From contig JABDBP010000010.1 in assembly GCA_013288565.1 (NCBI GenBank), positions 1-55,255 on the forward strand: a DNA stretch of 55,255 nucleotides. The letters run 5' to 3'. Below are positions 17,218 through 27,009 of the stretch, one piece after another (the first letter of the stretch is position 1; each line of letters opens with the position of its first letter). A program made the translations under genes and the position numbers. A model generated the notes under the pieces. It searched no databases. It saw only the letters and a list, made by a program, of their open reading frames with translations, and was not told the DNA's origin. The DNA is from Alphaproteobacteria bacterium. Lineage in GTDB: Bacteria; Pseudomonadota; Alphaproteobacteria; Rickettsiales; JABDBP01.

Positions 17218-19878
17218 TTACAGCGCCGAGAGAATATCCTTGATGTCGTAAACGATATTGATTGCCTCGCGCGGAGAAATAGAATCGAGCGGAATTTTTC
17301 CCAGCCGCTCTTTTATTTTCACCAGCAGCTCCCGGTTTTGTTCCCGCAAATCCTCGATTTCCTTAGAAAATAAATCCAATTCTTCTTTCACTTTCCCGAT
17401 TTTTAGGCTCGGTTTGTTTTCCAGTTTTTTAAGGATTTCGGCTGCCCGCCCCGTCACATCTTTTGGCAATCCGGCGAATTCGGCGACGTGGATTCCATAG
17501 GATTTATCAGCATTTCCTTTTGTTACCTCATATAGAAATATGATTTTTTTCTCCCATTCCTTCACCCGTATCGTCCGAGCGGCGAGGTTGGGAAGTTCGC
17601 CTGCCAGCGCTGTCAATTCATGGTAATGCGTGGCGAAAATCCCACGCGATTTATTGGCATTATGCAAATATTCCACCACTGCCCAGGCGATCGAAAGTCC
17701 ATCGTAAGTCGCAGTGCCGCGCCCGATTTCATCCAATATCACCAATGATTTTTCGGTTGCCTGATTTAAAATCGCCGCGGTTTCTACCATCTCCACCATG
17801 AATGTTGATTGGCCACGCGCCAGGTTATCGGAAGCGCCGACGCGAGAAAAAAGCCGATCGATAATTCCGATATGCGCAGTTTTTGCCGGAACAAACGAAC
17901 CGGTTTGCGCCAATATCGCGATCAGCGCATTCTGCCGCAAAAACGTGCTTTTCCCCGCCATGTTCGGGCCGGTCAGAATCCATAAACGGTTTTCACTTTC
18001 CAGGTTGCAATCGTTGGGAACCAGGCTGATTTTCCCCCTGTTCAGCGCCTCCACAACTGGATGCCGCCCGCCCTTGATATCGAATGCCAGACTTGAATCC
18101 ACCACCGGTCGCGCATAATTATTTTCAGCAGCCAGCTCTGCCAGCGCGGAAGAAACATCCAGCGCCGCCAGGGCTTGCGCCGTCAGCGAGATTTCCTCGG
18201 ATTTTTTCAAGGTTTCCGCCACCAATCCGGCAAACAATTCCAGCTCTAAGCCAAGCGCCTGACCCTTCGCATTGATGATTCTATTTTCGATTTCGCGCAG
18301 TTCCGGCGTGGTATAACGCGCCGCACCCGACATGGTTTGCCGATGGATGAAATAATCGGGAACCTTAGGCAAATGCTGGCTCGTCACCTCGATAAAAAAC
18401 CCGATTAAATTATTCTCCCCAACCTTCAGATTATTGATCCTGGTCTCATTGCGATACTTCTCGCGCAATTCGGATTTGATCGATTCGCTTTCGTTTTTAT
18501 AGCGGCGGATATTATCAAGTGCGGCATTATAACCTTCTAGGATGAACCCGCCATCGCGTGCAAGGAACGGCACAATTTCTTCCAGCGCATTGGTTAAAAG
18601 CTCTATCAAATCCGCGTTATCAGCCATTTGCATGAGCGCAGTTTTTATCAGTGCCGGAAATTCTAAGGCAGAAAATTCTAGCGCCGCACTGATTTTCAGT
18701 GCCTCTTCCAGCGTCCGGCGAATCATCAATAAATCCCGCGGGCCACCCCGTCCGAGCGAGAGTCGCGAAAGTGCCCGCTCCATATCCATCGCCTGTGCCA
18801 GATGCCCGCGCAGCGCAGCGCGGATTGTGTCATTATCGTAAAAAAACTGCACGGCATCAAGCCGCTGGTTTATTGCCGCCGGATCAAGTAATGGAGTAGC
18901 AAGATGTTGCGCCAGCAGCCGAGCACCAAATCCGGTGCGGCAGCGATCTATGATCGATAAAAGGCTACCCCGGTAATCGCCGTTCAGTGAGGAGAAAATC
19001 TCTAAATTCCTGCGGGTGGATTGGTCTACGCCTAAGAAATTTCCCCTGGCTTGGTTTTTTAGGCCGGAAATCCTAGGCATTTTGCCCTGTTGCGTCAGTT
19101 CTATATATTCGAGCAACGCACCCGCTGCAGAAACCTCAGTTCGGGAAAAATGTCCGAAAACCTCCAGAGACAATGCTCCGAAAAAGGTTTTCAATTTTCT
19201 TTCAGCACGGGAAAATTCGAAAATATTATCAGCGTAATCACTGACCTGCGGCTTCCATTCCTGCAATAAAATCGCATATTCCGGACTGTTCCAGAGTTTC
19301 GCCGGAACTAATATTTCCTTCGCAGCAATGCGCGCCAAATCGTTGCCGAGGTTTTGCTTCGAAGTTTCCGTGCTGGAAAAAAATCCAGTGGAAATATCAA
19401 CCCAGGCCAGGGAGATTTTCCCTCCATCCGTCGCGAGGGCTGCCAGGAAATTAGATTTTTTGCCGTCCAGCAGCGTATCTTCTGTGATAGTGCCTGGAGT
19501 GACAATTCTTATAACTTCGCGCCGGATGACCGATTTTGCTCCGCGCTTTTTAGCGGCCTCAGGCGTTTCCATCTGCTCAGCGATGACGACTTTGAACCCG
19601 GCGCGGATCAGCTTTTCCAAATACGAATCCGAGCTGTGGTGCGGCACGCCGCACATGGGAATATCGGCGTTTTCATGTTTGCCGCGGCGTGTCAAAGCGA
19701 TGTCCAAACAGGCGGCAGCTTTCACCGCATCGTCGAAAAACAATTCATAGAAATCACCCATGCGATAGAAAACCAGATAATCCGGATATTGGTTTTTCAC
19801 CGCCAGATATTGCCGCATCATCGGGGTGACAGAATTATCGGCGGCGGCAGCAGGATTTTCAAGGAGATCAGGGTGCAT
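17218..19878 (-). CDS. mutS: DNA mismatch repair protein MutS
   Basis: MutS recognises mismatches and recruits MutL. The 886-residue protein has the mismatch-binding domain with YRMGDFYELFFDDA (the F-x-E motif, near residue 41), connector and lever regions, then the ATPase: Walker A LTGPNMAGKSTFLRQ near residue 640, ILDEIGRGTATYDG (Walker B and signature; GTATYDG in place of the usual GTSTYDG) and IFATHYHELTAL. The C-terminal helices match the family. The gene heads the minus-strand run mutS-protease-ccmDEFGH. Confidence 0.97.
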   Translation of the reverse strand: MHPDLLENPAAAADNSVTPMMRQYLAVKNQYPDYLVFYRMGDFYELFFDDAVKAAACLDIALTRRGKHENADIPMCGVPHHSSDSYLEKLIRAGFKVVIAEQMETPEAAKKRGAKSVIRREVIRIVTPGTITEDTLLDGKKSNFLAALATDGGKISLAWVDISTGFFSSTETSKQNLGNDLARIAAKEILVPAKLWNSPEYAILLQEWKPQVSDYADNIFEFSRAERKLKTFFGALSLEVFGHFSRTEVSAAGALLEYIELTQQGKMPRISGLKNQARGNFLGVDQSTRRNLEIFSSLNGDYRGSLLSIIDRCRTGFGARLLAQHLATPLLDPAAINQRLDAVQFFYDNDTIRAALRGHLAQAMDMERALSRLSLGRGGPRDLLMIRRTLEEALKISAALEFSALEFPALIKTALMQMADNADLIELLTNALEEIVPFLARDGGFILEGYNAALDNIRRYKNESESIKSELREKYRNETRINNLKVGENNLIGFFIEVTSQHLPKVPDYFIHRQTMSGAARYTTPELREIENRIINAKGQALGLELELFAGLVAETLKKSEEISLTAQALAALDVSSALAELAAENNYARPVVDSSLAFDIKGGRHPVVEALNRGKISLVPNDCNLESENRLWILTGPNMAGKSTFLRQNALIAILAQTGSFVPAKTAHIGIIDRLFSRVGASDNLARGQSTFMVEMVETAAILNQATEKSLVILDEIGRGTATYDGLSIAWAVVEYLHNANKSRGIFATHYHELTALAGELPNLAARTIRVKEWEKKIIFLYEVTKGNADKSYGIHVAEFAGLPKDVTGRAAEILKKLENKPSLKIGKVKEELDLFSKEIEDLREQNRELLVKIKERLGKIPLDSISPREAINIVYDIKDILSAL

Positions 19879-19944
19879 AGGGAGACTATAGCGGCAATTT
19901 CTCTATCGAAAATAGTTATTTTAATTTATGTTGACCAATTAACC

Positions 19945-20451
19945 ATGCCTAAAAAACCATCAAAACAAGTCCGTGTTTTATACACGAACGGCAATTACAC
20001 TTATGTCATTCATTCCTTAACCCATACCGGGACTGATCTTTACCACAGACTCCCGGGAGGAAATAAATCCAGTTATCACCAATCGGGAATAAAGCATACG
20101 AAAACCAAAGACGGCAAATATCTAGACCGCAATAAAGAAATCCCGCTTAGCGAGGTTCCTTTCCGTCAGCTTTGCTCTCAGGGCTTTCATAATACTGCCA
20201 GACATTTTGCCGATAACACTTTCGAAAAGTATTCAGGGAATAAAGCCGACAGCTGCCTTATAATTGACAGCCGATCTATTCCAGAAAATGCTTTCGTTGA
20301 AATAAACATAGGAATAATAGCGCCAGATAACCTTGGGATGCTGTATAATATGCTGAACATATATAAATTACTCCCTGGCTTGAGCCGCAAACCTCAGCAG
20401 GTTCTTTTATATACCGCGACGCCATGGATATATACTATACTGTATCACTAA
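19945..20451 (+). CDS. Hypothetical protein, 168 residues
   Basis: The reading frame is open far upstream through antisense mutS, but the likely start is the ATG at 19945, the first one after mutS ends. The protein is basic at its N-terminus (MPKKPSKQVRVLYTNGNY), rich in Tyr, His and Asn, and has no signal or membrane segment. Motifs include HFADNTFEKYSGN and VEINIGIIAPDNLGMLYNML. I recognise no family. There is no ribosome binding site. The ATG lies within TTAACCATG, a half-match to a CtrA site that may be chance. Confidence 0.5.
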   Translation: MPKKPSKQVRVLYTNGNYTYVIHSLTHTGTDLYHRLPGGNKSSYHQSGIKHTKTKDGKYLDRNKEIPLSEVPFRQLCSQGFHNTARHFADNTFEKYSGNKADSCLIIDSRSIPENAFVEINIGIIAPDNLGMLYNMLNIYKLLPGLSRKPQQVLLYTATPWIYTILYH

Positions 20452-20494
20452 TATACTACCCCATTCCAGACAATCCCCTTCAAAACCCGCGCAA

Positions 20495-20511
20495 ATGCTG
20501 CATTGCAGCAT
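20495..20511. promoter_or_regulatory. 17-bp palindrome upstream of the maeB promoter
   Basis: ATGCTGCATTGCAGCAT is a perfect dyad with one central base, ending 10 bases before the -35 hexamer of the predicted maeB promoter. Position and symmetry suggest an operator for an unidentified regulator. Confidence 0.4.
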
Positions 20512-20521
20512 AGAACAATGT

Positions 20522-20550
20522 TTGACTAACCGCATTCCGCTTGGTAAATT
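20522..20550 (+). promoter_or_regulatory. Sigma-70-type promoter of maeB
   Basis: TTGACT (20522-20527), a 17-base spacer and TAAATT (20545-20550) form a good housekeeping promoter. It would start transcription about 40 bases before the maeB ATG at 20598. Confidence 0.55.
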
Positions 20551-20597
20551 CACCGTTTCCATTTTCAATTCCATTTTATAAAAACTATAAAAGCACC

Positions 20598-22922
20598 ATG
20601 GCGAAATCCAAAGAACCGAAGCAGATAATCACCGATCAAGAGGCGTTGGATTTCCATGCGCAAGGGAAGCCGGGAAAGGTCGCAATCTGCCCCACCAAGC
20701 CGCTCACGACGCAACGCGATTTATCGCTCGCTTATTCGCCGGGCGTTGCGGTTCCTTGCCTTGAGATAAATAAAAATCCGAAGAAGGCCTATGATTATAC
20801 TGCAAAGGGAAATTTTGTTGCGGTAATTTCCAATGGCACAGCGGTTCTGGGCCTGGGCGATCTCGGGGCGTTGGCCAGCAAGCCGGTGATGGAGGGTAAG
20901 GCGGTTTTGTTCAAGCGATTTGCCGATATTGATGCGATCGACATCGAAGTCGACACCAAAGACCCGGATGAATTCATCAACTGTGTACGCTACCTTGGCC
21001 CAAGTTGGGGCGGGATAAACCTGGAGGATATAAAAGCGCCGGAATGTTTCATCATTGAGGATAAACTCCGCGAGCTGATGGACATCCCGGTTTTCCATGA
21101 CGACCAGCATGGCACCGCAATTATCACGGTTGCCGGAATGATAAACGCTGCGCATCTGACGGGCCGGAAATTCAGTGACATGAAAATCGTGGTAAACGGT
21201 GCCGGGTCGGCAGGAATCGCTTGTTTGGAGCTGCTGAAAGCTATGGGCATAAAATCCAACAATGCAATTCTGTGCGATACCAAAGGCGTAATATATAAGG
21301 GCCGCACCGACGGGATGAACCAATGGAAATCGGCACATGCCGCCGATACCAAGGCGCGGACGCTGGCGGAAGCAATGGATGGCGCGGATGTTTTCTTGGG
21401 GCTTTCAGTAAAAGACGCGGTGACGAAAGAAATGGTGAAATCGATGGCGAAAAAGCCGATTATTTTCGCCATGGCGAACCCCGATCCGGAAATTTCGCCG
21501 GAGGATATCCGCTCAGTGCGGAAAGATGCCATCATTGCCACCGGCCGTTCAGATTATGAAAACCAGGTGAACAACGTAATGGGATTCCCCTATATTTTCC
21601 GGGGGGCGCTGGATGTCGAGGCTTCCACCATAAATGACGAAATGAAAATCGCCGCCGCCGAGGCATTAGCGGAATTGGCACGCCAGCCAGTGCCAGACGA
21701 AGTTATGCTGGCCTATGCGGGCAGGAAAATGCAATACGGCCCGGAATATATAATTCCCGTACCGTTCGATCCAAGGCTGATTACAACTGTCCCGGTAGCG
21801 GTAGCGAAAGCGGCGATGAAAAGCGGCGTCGCGCAGAAACCGATCGCCGATATGAATGCATATGTTCAACAGCTCCGAGCGCGGCTGAACCCGACCGCCA
21901 ACAGCATGAACCTGATTTTCGACCGCATAGTCGCCAACCCGCAGACCATAATTTTTTCGGAAGGCGAGGAGGAGCAAATACTCCGTGCCGCGCATCTTTG
22001 GTATGAAAACGGGTTTGGCAAGGCGATCCTCGTCGGCCGGGAAAAAGTCATCAATGAAAATTTAAGAAGGCTCGGGATAAAAAACGATGGCTGGCTGGAA
22101 ATCGCCAACGCCGCCAAATCCACCCATAACGAAAAATACATAAAATTCCTATATAAGCGGCTGCAACGTAAGGGCTATCTATACCGCGACGTCACCCGCA
22201 TTGTGAAGAATGACCGTAACATCTTTGCCGCCTGCATGGTTGCCTGCGGTGACGGCGATGCGGTGGTGACAGGCCTAACCCGCGGCTATAATCAGACTTT
22301 GGAAAACATCTGCAAAGTCATCGATCATAAGCCCGGCAAGCGGGTTTTTGGTATTTCGGTGATGATCGGGAAAGACCAAAACACCGTGCTGATTTCTGAT
22401 ACTACCGTGCACGCGTTGCCGAGCGCGGAGGAATTGGCCGACATTGCCGTCCAGACTGCCGCGGAGGCACGGCTGATGGGGCATGAGCCGCGTGTGGCGT
22501 TGCTTTCATTCTCCAATTTCGGCAACCCATTGCATGAAAAAGCTGCGCGAGTACGCGATGCAGTTGCAGTGCTTGATTCCCGCAACGTCGATTTCGAGTA
22601 TGACGGCGAAATGGGCGCGGACGTAGCGCTGAATTATAAATTGATGCAGCAATTTTATCCATTCTCACGGCTCACCGGCCCAGCCAACGTATTGGTTATG
22701 CCCGCCCTACACAGCGCGAACATTTCGTCCAAATTATTGCAGGAAATCGGCGGCGGTACTCTGATTGGCCCGCTCCTGGTTGGCTTGGAGAAACCGGTGC
22801 AGATATTGCAGATGGGCGCCACAGTTTCTGATATATTGAACATAGCCGCCATGGCGGCGCTGGACGCCATAGAGTCAAAGCAAAACAGCGGCGGTGAAGT
22901 GAAAAAGCTCAAAAAAGCTTAG
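20598..22922 (+). CDS. maeB: NADP-dependent malic enzyme with phosphotransacetylase-like domain
   Basis: The enzyme oxidatively decarboxylates malate to pyruvate with NADP. The 774-residue protein is the long MaeB type. The malic domain holds [15 protein letters not shown] (near 40), HDDQHGTAI and the Rossmann motif [15 protein letters not shown] phosphotransacetylase-like C-terminal domain runs from about residue 435 ([15 protein letters not shown]). That domain is usually catalytically inactive and binds acetyl-CoA as a regulator. The start at 20598 (MAKSKEPK) is preferred over 20541, which would overlap the promoter and add a non-family tail. Confidence 0.95.
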   Translation: MAKSKEPKQIITDQEALDFHAQGKPGKVAICPTKPLTTQRDLSLAYSPGVAVPCLEINKNPKKAYDYTAKGNFVAVISNGTAVLGLGDLGALASKPVMEGKAVLFKRFADIDAIDIEVDTKDPDEFINCVRYLGPSWGGINLEDIKAPECFIIEDKLRELMDIPVFHDDQHGTAIITVAGMINAAHLTGRKFSDMKIVVNGAGSAGIACLELLKAMGIKSNNAILCDTKGVIYKGRTDGMNQWKSAHAADTKARTLAEAMDGADVFLGLSVKDAVTKEMVKSMAKKPIIFAMANPDPEISPEDIRSVRKDAIIATGRSDYENQVNNVMGFPYIFRGALDVEASTINDEMKIAAAEALAELARQPVPDEVMLAYAGRKMQYGPEYIIPVPFDPRLITTVPVAVAKAAMKSGVAQKPIADMNAYVQQLRARLNPTANSMNLIFDRIVANPQTIIFSEGEEEQILRAAHLWYENGFGKAILVGREKVINENLRRLGIKNDGWLEIANAAKSTHNEKYIKFLYKRLQRKGYLYRDVTRIVKNDRNIFAACMVACGDGDAVVTGLTRGYNQTLENICKVIDHKPGKRVFGISVMIGKDQNTVLISDTTVHALPSAEELADIAVQTAAEARLMGHEPRVALLSFSNFGNPLHEKAARVRDAVAVLDSRNVDFEYDGEMGADVALNYKLMQQFYPFSRLTGPANVLVMPALHSANISSKLLQEIGGGTLIGPLLVGLEKPVQILQMGATVSDILNIAAMAALDAIESKQNSGGEVKKLKKA

Positions 22923-22928
22923 GTTCTG

Positions 22929-24071
22929 TTGAATAGCCAAGAAAAAATAATAGTGTTGATAGTAGCCGCCGGCGGTGGGACGCGACTTGGCAGCGAAATC
23001 CCAAAACAATATATAAAACTGCAAGGCCGGACAATTCTGGCGCACTCTATCGCGGCTTTCGCTGGAAACTCAGGTATTTCTGGTATACAGGTGGTTATCG
23101 GCAAAGGGCATGGAAAATTTTACCGCGAAGCGGCTAAGGATTTCGATATTCTACCGCCAATTTTCGGGGGAAAAACCAGGCAAGAATCCGTTTTCAAAGG
23201 CCTGATAAAGATTGCCAAATATGCACCAGACAAGGTACTAATCCACGACGCAGCGCGACCTTTTGTTTCGGCCAAGATTACAAATGCGGTCGTGAAAAAA
23301 TTAAAAACCGCAAAGGTAGCCGTGCCGGTAATTGTCATCAGTGATACGGTTAAATGCTTAAAACCCCGGGTAAAAACTTTGGATAAGGCTAATCTGGCGC
23401 TGGCGCAGACGCCGCAGGGATTCGATTTTCCCGAGATTCTCGCCGCGCACCACAAGGCTAAGGGTAAGAATTTTCCCGACGATGCGGCGGTAGTAGAATA
23501 TTCTGGAATCGCGGTCTCCGTTGTTCCGGGCGAGGAAAAAAATTACAAAATTACCACGCCCTATGATTTGGAAAAGGCAAAAACCATGCTGGGCGGAGAA
23601 ATCAGAGTGGGAAGCGGGTTTGATATCCATGCGTTCGGATCGGGCAATCATGTGACATTGTGCGGGGTAAAAATCCCGCACAATAGAGGATTGATAGGCC
23701 ATTCCGACGCAGATGTAGGTCTGCACGCCCTGACCGACGCGTTGCTCGGATCTATCGGCGCAGCGGACATAGGTGAGCATTTCCCACCCTCAGACAAGAA
23801 ATGGAAAAACGCCGATTCCGCGATTTTCCTGAGACATGCAGCAACATTAATCGCGGAAAAAGCCGGAAGAATTAACAATATAGATGTGACCATAATAGCC
23901 GAGTCCCCGAAAATTTCGCCACACCGCGAAAAAATGCGTGCGAAAATTGCTGCTATTTTGCAGATTCCGCTGGAAAAAATTTCGGTTAAGGCTACAACCA
24001 CGGAAGGGCTCGGTTTCATCGGACGAAGTGAGGGGGTTGCCGCGCAGGCGGTGGTAGTAGTGGAGGTTTAA
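22929..24071 (+). CDS. ispDF: Bifunctional IspD/IspF (MEP isoprenoid pathway)
   Basis: This 380-residue fusion catalyses steps 3 and 5 of the MEP pathway: the cytidylyltransferase (IspD) and MEcPP synthase (IspF). IspD has the nucleotide loop VAAGGGTRLGSEIPKQY near residue 14 and IHDAARPFV near 100. IspF starts near residue 224 with VGSGFDIHAF and has HSDADVGLHALTDALLG (metal ligands) and TTTEGLGFIGR. The fused form is common in alphaproteobacteria. The start codon is TTG, 7 bases after the maeB stop; a GTG inside the first strand is the only alternative. It likely shares the maeB transcript. Confidence 0.95.
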   Translation: MNSQEKIIVLIVAAGGGTRLGSEIPKQYIKLQGRTILAHSIAAFAGNSGISGIQVVIGKGHGKFYREAAKDFDILPPIFGGKTRQESVFKGLIKIAKYAPDKVLIHDAARPFVSAKITNAVVKKLKTAKVAVPVIVISDTVKCLKPRVKTLDKANLALAQTPQGFDFPEILAAHHKAKGKNFPDDAAVVEYSGIAVSVVPGEEKNYKITTPYDLEKAKTMLGGEIRVGSGFDIHAFGSGNHVTLCGVKIPHNRGLIGHSDADVGLHALTDALLGSIGAADIGEHFPPSDKKWKNADSAIFLRHAATLIAEKAGRINNIDVTIIAESPKISPHREKMRAKIAAILQIPLEKISVKATTTEGLGFIGRSEGVAAQAVVVVEV

Positions 24072-24072
24072 A

Positions 24073-24729
24073 ATGCTTAAAAGACTCATCGAAAAAGCAA
24101 CGCGCGGCAGGCTGGAGCCGGTAATCGGAATTGCGTTTTTCCACCCAGCATCGCTGATCGCCACCTGCTTCGGGGTTGGCCGCGCCCCTTTCGCCCCCGG
24201 AACTTGCGGGGCTTTTGTGGGAATTTTCTTGCCGTTCCTGCTGATGTATCTGGCAAACTGCATAATGGATTTCTTCCCGGAAATAGATGTGTCCGGCAGG
24301 ATGGTATTCGGATTCATCTTGATTTTCCTTTTCCAGGTGGTTTTGTTCTTAATCGGTGCGCGGGCGGCCAGGATTTATATGGAAAAAACCGGCGTTTCAG
24401 ATCCGGCTTCGGTGGTGATCGACGAAGTACTAGGATCAATTGTTGCCTGGTTTACCGGCATGCTGATATTGGCGCTGGCGGAAGGAGTCGGGCTTATCAG
24501 CGAGATCCCGAATATGGGTTCGTCTATTTTCTTCTTAATATTCCTGTTTTTCCTGCTGGTGTTTCTGTTTTTCCGGCTGTTTGATATCTGGAAGCCGGGA
24601 CCGATAGGGGTTATCCAGGAAACCATGCACACTGGCTCGGGCGTAATGCTGGATGATGTCGTCGCTGGAATTTTTGCCGGAATCGCCACCAACGTGGTTT
24701 TCATTCCGATTTACTGGATTTTCGCATGA
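24073..24729 (+). CDS. pgpA: Phosphatidylglycerophosphatase A
   Basis: PgpA dephosphorylates phosphatidylglycerol phosphate to phosphatidylglycerol in the inner membrane. The 218-residue protein has family motifs FGVGRAPFAPGTCGAF near residue 36, VVIDEVLGSIVAW near 115 and RLFDIWKPGPI...LDDVVAGIFAG near the end, with acidic metal-binding residues. Four or so hydrophobic segments are visible. It starts one base after ispDF and abuts pncC. Confidence 0.93.
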   Translation: MLKRLIEKATRGRLEPVIGIAFFHPASLIATCFGVGRAPFAPGTCGAFVGIFLPFLLMYLANCIMDFFPEIDVSGRMVFGFILIFLFQVVLFLIGARAARIYMEKTGVSDPASVVIDEVLGSIVAWFTGMLILALAEGVGLISEIPNMGSSIFFLIFLFFLLVFLFFRLFDIWKPGPIGVIQETMHTGSGVMLDDVVAGIFAGIATNVVFIPIYWIFA

Positions 24730-25224
24730 ATGGTCGATGGTATAGCGAAAAAAGCTCTGAAATTGGTAAAAGAGTGCGCTGAGCGCTGCATAATGATCGC
24801 AACTGCTGAGAGCTGCACTGGTGGGCTTTTATCCACCACGATCACTGAAATTCCTGGCGCCTCCGAGGTTTTCGATCGTGGATTCATCACTTATTCTAAC
24901 ATAGCGAAGGCCGAACTGTTGGGGATTGATATGGCATTGATCGAAAAATACGGGGCGATATCAAGGGAGGTCGCTGAAAAAATGGCGGAGGGCGCGCTGA
25001 AAAGATCCCGCGCTGCTATAGCGGTTTCCATCACCGGAATCGCCGGGCCAGCTGGTGGAACCAATGAAAAGCCAGTCGGGTTGGTTTATATTGGGACGGC
25101 GGTTAAAGGCAAAAATACTTTGTGCGGGGTATATAATTTCGCGGGCGCGCGGCATGAAATACGCACCCAAGCGGTTGAAAAAGCATTAGACTCTCTTGTT
25201 TCCCGATTGGCGGAATATGATTAA
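24730..25224 (+). CDS. pncC: Nicotinamide-nucleotide amidase (CinA C-terminal family)
   Basis: This 164-residue protein is the stand-alone CinA C-terminal domain, which deamidates NMN to nicotinate mononucleotide. Visible motifs are ATAESCTGGLLS (catalytic Ser/Thr region, near 26), FITYSNIAKAELLG, AISREVAEKMAEGA, SITGIAGPAGG and KPVGLVYIG. The N-terminal MoCF domain of full CinA is absent. Its ATG directly follows the pgpA TGA. The operon context (isoprenoid, phospholipid, NAD salvage) is housekeeping. Confidence 0.9.
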   Translation: MVDGIAKKALKLVKECAERCIMIATAESCTGGLLSTTITEIPGASEVFDRGFITYSNIAKAELLGIDMALIEKYGAISREVAEKMAEGALKRSRAAIAVSITGIAGPAGGTNEKPVGLVYIGTAVKGKNTLCGVYNFAGARHEIRTQAVEKALDSLVSRLAEYD

Positions 25225-25310
25225 AATTGCATCATATCTTCATTAATAATTAACCTATGGCTGGTAATATTCCGCTTTGATAATTTATTCGACAACTTTT
25301 AGGATAAAAT

Positions 25311-26558
25311 ATGTTCAATTACGTAGATAACGCTGCACTTTATTCCTGGTACGAGGCACAGCGGGCGATGATTTCGCCGCTCAACCTGGCGGCGGGTGCC
25401 ATGCAGCGCATAGCCGGGAACCCAATGAACCCGGCTGCCCATACCCATTACGGAAAAACAACAGCGGCGGCCCTGCAGGTTTTTGAGCGCATTACCCGCA
25501 ATTACGGACGCCCGGAATTCGGCATAGTACACACGATGATGGGCAGCAGCATCATCCCAATCAAGCAGCGAACGGTGAAGAAAAAAACTTTCTGCGACCT
25601 CTTGCATTTCGCCAAGCCAGAGGCGTCCAAAAAACAGCCAAAATTATTGATTGTCGCACCAATGTCCGGACATTACCCGACGTTATTGCGCGGCACGGTG
25701 GAAGCGTCGCTGCCGTTTTTCGATACATACATAACCGATTGGCAGAACCCGCGCGACATCCCGCTTGCCAAAGGCGATTTCGACTTGGATGATTATATAA
25801 ATTACGTCATCGATTTTATAAAGGTTTTAGGCCCAAATGTGCATGTGATGGCAGTGTGCCAACCGGCAGTTCCAGTGCTGGCCGCCGTTTCCATCATGGC
25901 TGGCGAAAACGATCCCAAGCAGCCGAAAAGCATGATTCTTATCGGCGGTCCGATTGATGCGCGCAAATCCCCGACCATGCTGAACAACATGGCGACTGAA
26001 AAGCCGACCACCTGGTTTGAGAAGCATGTAATTACCCGTGTGCCATTCAATTACCTTGGATTCATGCGCAAGGTTTATCCAGGATTCATCCAGCTTTCCG
26101 GGTTTATCAAAATGAATCTAAACCGCCACGTGAACGCGCATTTCAAATTCTTCCGCGAGCTGGTGCGCGGCGACGGCGAGGGTGCTGATGCGCACCGCAA
26201 ATTCTATAACGAGTATCTTTCGGTGATGGATTTGCCCGCCGAATTCTATCTGCAAACCGTACAGGCGGTATTTAAAGATTTCTCATTGCCGGACGGGAAA
26301 ATGGTAAGCCGTGGGCGGAAAGTTGACCCAAAGAAAATCAAGAAAACCGCACTGCTCTGCATTGAAGGCGAGTTGGACGATATTTCCGGCATCGGCCAAA
26401 CTAAAGCTGCGATTCCCCTCTGTGCCAGCCTTCCCGCCAATAAAAAGAAATATCATATGCAGAAAGGCGTCGGCCACTACGGCAGCTTCCACGGCCGTAA
26501 ATTCCGCGAACACATCATGCCGGTGATAGTGGATTGGGCGAAGAAGGCGGAGAGTTAA
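25311..26558 (+). CDS. phaZ: Intracellular polyhydroxyalkanoate depolymerase
   Basis: This enzyme mobilises stored PHB granules. The 415-residue protein has the family N-terminus YSWYEAQRAMISPLNLAAGA, the text LIVAPMSGHYPTLLRGTVE, YITDWQNPRDIP and the catalytic Cys motif VMAVCQPAVP (Cys about 183), which replaces the usual lipase-box serine in this family. ALLCIEGELDDISG and HYGSFHGRKF supply the Asp and His. Start supported by AGGATAAA before ATG. The gene implies that the organism makes carbon storage granules. Confidence 0.93.
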   Translation: MFNYVDNAALYSWYEAQRAMISPLNLAAGAMQRIAGNPMNPAAHTHYGKTTAAALQVFERITRNYGRPEFGIVHTMMGSSIIPIKQRTVKKKTFCDLLHFAKPEASKKQPKLLIVAPMSGHYPTLLRGTVEASLPFFDTYITDWQNPRDIPLAKGDFDLDDYINYVIDFIKVLGPNVHVMAVCQPAVPVLAAVSIMAGENDPKQPKSMILIGGPIDARKSPTMLNNMATEKPTTWFEKHVITRVPFNYLGFMRKVYPGFIQLSGFIKMNLNRHVNAHFKFFRELVRGDGEGADAHRKFYNEYLSVMDLPAEFYLQTVQAVFKDFSLPDGKMVSRGRKVDPKKIKKTALLCIEGELDDISGIGQTKAAIPLCASLPANKKKYHMQKGVGHYGSFHGRKFREHIMPVIVDWAKKAES

Positions 26559-26563
26559 AAAAC

Positions 26564-26971
26564 CTAAACTTCTACCCACACATCGGGATTATCATAAACC
26601 CGTAATTTCACGCATTTTGCGCCTTTGATCAGCTTCGGGCAGATTTCTTTGAACAAATATTCTGCCATATTTTCCGCCGTAGGATTTCCGGCGAAATAAA
26701 AAATCTTCTGGCCGGTGATTTTTTCTATCGCTGCACCCAATTTTTTATCGGCGCGGTTTAGCAAAACATTGTGATCCCAGTTTTCGTCCAACCATTTTTG
26801 TAAGCAGTTTTTTATCTCGTAAAAATCAACCGCGATGCCGTTTTTGCCTTTCGCGGCGGTGAAACTTGCCTCAACCGCGTGCCGATAGCCATGCAGAAAT
26901 CCGCATTTTCCTTCATATCCCATCAGCCTTTTTGCGGAGGCGAATTCGATTTTTACCGTGCAGTTCATCAT
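26564..26971 (-). CDS. queD: QueD/PTPS-family protein with altered zinc site
   Basis: This 135-residue protein belongs to the 6-carboxytetrahydropterin synthase / 6-pyruvoyltetrahydropterin synthase family, which in bacteria acts in queuosine precursor synthesis. Family features: the N-terminal strand, YEGKC with the catalytic-type Cys (about 23), WDHNVLLN (about 65) and NPTAENMAEYLF. The zinc site is unusual: the expected His in the AAHRL position is Lys (ASAKRL, about 14), and the HGH motif reads HGYRH, so two of three canonical ligands are missing. The start has AGGGAACG upstream. It may be a divergent or repurposed family member. The gene stands alone, with no other queuosine genes nearby. 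Confidence 0.7.
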   Translation of the reverse strand: MMNCTVKIEFASAKRLMGYEGKCGFLHGYRHAVEASFTAAKGKNGIAVDFYEIKNCLQKWLDENWDHNVLLNRADKKLGAAIEKITGQKIFYFAGNPTAENMAEYLFKEICPKLIKGAKCVKLRVYDNPDVWVEV

Positions 26972-27009
26972 CGTTCCCTTTTTATAATTTATATGATAAA
27001 AACTTAAAT

